The notes beneath the pieces are model-generated. The model was not told the DNA's origin and did not search any database. It saw only the letters and a list, made by a program, of their open reading frames with translations. A stretch of DNA of 64,000 nucleotides, taken from contig NZ_FPBM01000010.1 in NCBI RefSeq assembly GCF_900116715.1, forward strand, positions 124,001 through 188,000, given 5' to 3'. Shown one piece after another: positions 63,163 to 64,000 of the stretch. A program made the position numbers and the translations under genes. Position 1 is the stretch's first letter. Each line of letters begins with the position of its first letter. Origin of the DNA: Polaromonas sp. YR568 (GTDB lineage Bacteria; Pseudomonadota; Gammaproteobacteria; Burkholderiales; Burkholderiaceae_C).

Positions 63163-64000
63163 TTAAGCCTGGCTGTTTTGCAGCGCAGCGATGCGCTCTT
63201 CAATCGGCGGGTGCGTGGCAAACAGCTTGCCGATGCTGCCGGTAATGCCCATGGCTTCAACCGCCTTGGGCAGCTCGCCGGGCTGCATGCCGCCCAGGCG
63301 GGCCAGCGCATTCATCATGGGCTGACGGCGGCCCATCAGCTGGGCAGCGCCCGCGTCGGCGCGGAACTCACGCTGGCGCGAGAACCAGGCCACCACGATA
63401 GCGGCGGCAAAGCCGAGCACGATGTCCAGCACGATGGTGCTGACGTAGTAACCGATGCCGGGGCCGGAGTTGTTGTCGCTGCCGCGGCGCAGGAAGCTGT
63501 CGACGGCATAACCGATCACACGCGAGAGGAAGACCACAAAGGTATTCATCACACCCTGGATCAGCGTCATGGTGACCATGTCGCCGTTGGCGATGTGGGC
63601 GATCTCGTGGCCCAGTACGGCCTCGATCTCTTCCTTGGTCATGCCTTGCAGCAGGCCGGTAGACACCGCCACCAGCGACGAGTTCTTGAAGGCGCCGGTG
63701 GCAAACGCATTGGGCGCGCCTTCAAAGATGCCGACTTCGGGCATACCGATTTGTGCCTTGTCGGCCAGCTTGCGCACGGTCTCGACAATCCAGGCTTCGT
63801 CGGCGTTCTGGGCTTCATTGATGACGCGAACGCCGGCGCTCCATTTGGCGACCGGTTTGCTGATCAGCAGCGAGATGATGGCGCCGCCAAAGCCCATGAT
63901 CAGCGCAAAGCCGAGCAAAGCCGTCAGGTTCAGCCCATTGGCAGTGAGGAAGCGGTTGACGCCAAACAGGCTGGCAACGATGCCCAGCACCGCCACGACG
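63163..64000 (-). CDS. htpX: Zinc metalloprotease HtpX (N-terminus beyond the window)
   Basis: This M48 membrane protease takes part in quality control of inner-membrane proteins. At least 279 residues are seen and the frame runs off the window edge ([17 protein letters not shown]); the usual length is about 290, so about 10 residues are missing. The zinc motif is [12 protein letters not shown], with the third ligand Glu in [12 protein letters not shown]. Helices cover about 1-50 and 150-200. A strong terminator follows. Confidence 0.96.
   Translation of the reverse strand, partial: VVAVLGIVASLFGVNRFLTANGLNLTALLGFALIMGFGGAIISLLISKPVAKWSAGVRVINEAQNADEAWIVETVRKLADKAQIGMPEVGIFEGAPNAFATGAFKNSSLVAVSTGLLQGMTKEEIEAVLGHEIAHIANGDMVTMTLIQGVMNTFVVFLSRVIGYAVDSFLRRGSDNNSGPGIGYYVSTIVLDIVLGFAAAIVVAWFSRQREFRADAGAAQLMGRRQPMMNALARLGGMQPGELPKAVEAMGITGSIGKLFATHPPIEERIAALQNSQA

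Noticed and set aside
1..64000. CRISPR arrays, tRNA, rRNA, transposases or phage genes
   Set aside because: None seen. Repeats present are either low-complexity coding DNA or dispersed palindromes without regular spacer arrays.

Overview
The window is a GC-rich, densely coded chromosomal segment of a betaproteobacterium. It most resembles Burkholderiales, family Comamonadaceae (Polaromonas/Rhodoferax-like). That placement is inferred from gene order (nrdA-nrdB-histone H1-like gene; accB-accC-prmA-DUF3426; the complete division and cell wall (dcw) cluster; dapF-DUF484-xerC), the Lys/Ala-rich H1-like protein, the DksA type, and short dispersed repeats that I recall as typical of that family. 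Almost all of it is core housekeeping sequence. I see no prophage, transposase, CRISPR array, rRNA or tRNA.

Layout. 1-3.2 kb: end of nrdA, nrdB, an H1-like DNA-binding protein and a YggU-family protein, all on +. 3.2-9.6 kb: a minus-strand block with a PfkB kinase, a zinc-ribbon DUF3426 protein, prmA, accC, accB, a TlpA-like thioredoxin and an unknown protein. 9.7-16.7 kb: mpl (+), then minus-strand aroG, tldD, a beta-hydroxyacid dehydrogenase and rodA. 16.7-25.5 kb: mainly + genes (YqiA-like esterase, RNase II family, TonB-like, aroE, mtgA, plsC-like, cdsA-like, ruvC), interrupted by a minus-strand secreted lectin-like gene. 25.5-44.3 kb: the dcw cluster on the minus strand, read mraZ-rsmH-ftsL-ftsI-murE-murF-mraY-murD-ftsW-murG-murC-ddlB-ftsQ-ftsA-ftsZ-lpxC, followed by a 58-residue membrane protein. 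44.8-50.5 kb: minus-strand STAS-domain protein, dksA, CobW-type metallochaperone and rlmI. 50.6-55.2 kb: a membrane receptor with a degenerate GGDEF domain (+), then xerC, DUF484 and dapF (-). 55.2-64 kb: a repeat-rich intergenic region, a NUDIX/metallo-beta-lactamase fusion, an amino-acid binding lipoprotein, a DUF2127 protein, rnpB (-), an FAD oxidoreductase, a flavin reductase, proQ (+), and lepB and htpX (-).

Functionally the window centres on envelope growth: precursor synthesis (murC-F, mraY, murG, ddlB, dapF), recycling (mpl), polymerisation (ftsI, ftsW, rodA, mtgA), divisome assembly (ftsL, ftsQ, ftsA, ftsZ), lipid A and phospholipid (lpxC, plsC, cdsA, acc genes). Regulation visible in the sequence includes four exactly 10-bp-spaced AGTG boxes before mraZ, matching a MraZ operator, and a chain of 4-nt stop/start overlaps that couples much of the dcw operon.

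The most unusual items are: (1) a roughly 57-bp dispersed repeat with fixed internal spacing, found once between genes and in the same reading frame inside aroE, murG and the NUDIX/MBL gene; (2) two large palindromic intergenic elements that share flanks but have different central stems; (3) a DksA carrying a roughly 200-residue histone-H1-like N-terminal tail; (4) a MurD with a roughly 100-residue acidic Ala/Pro-rich insert; (5) a Chlamydia-like NrdB that keeps the tyrosyl-radical residues; (6) a lone secreted lectin-like protein. No wholly new multi-gene system is evident.
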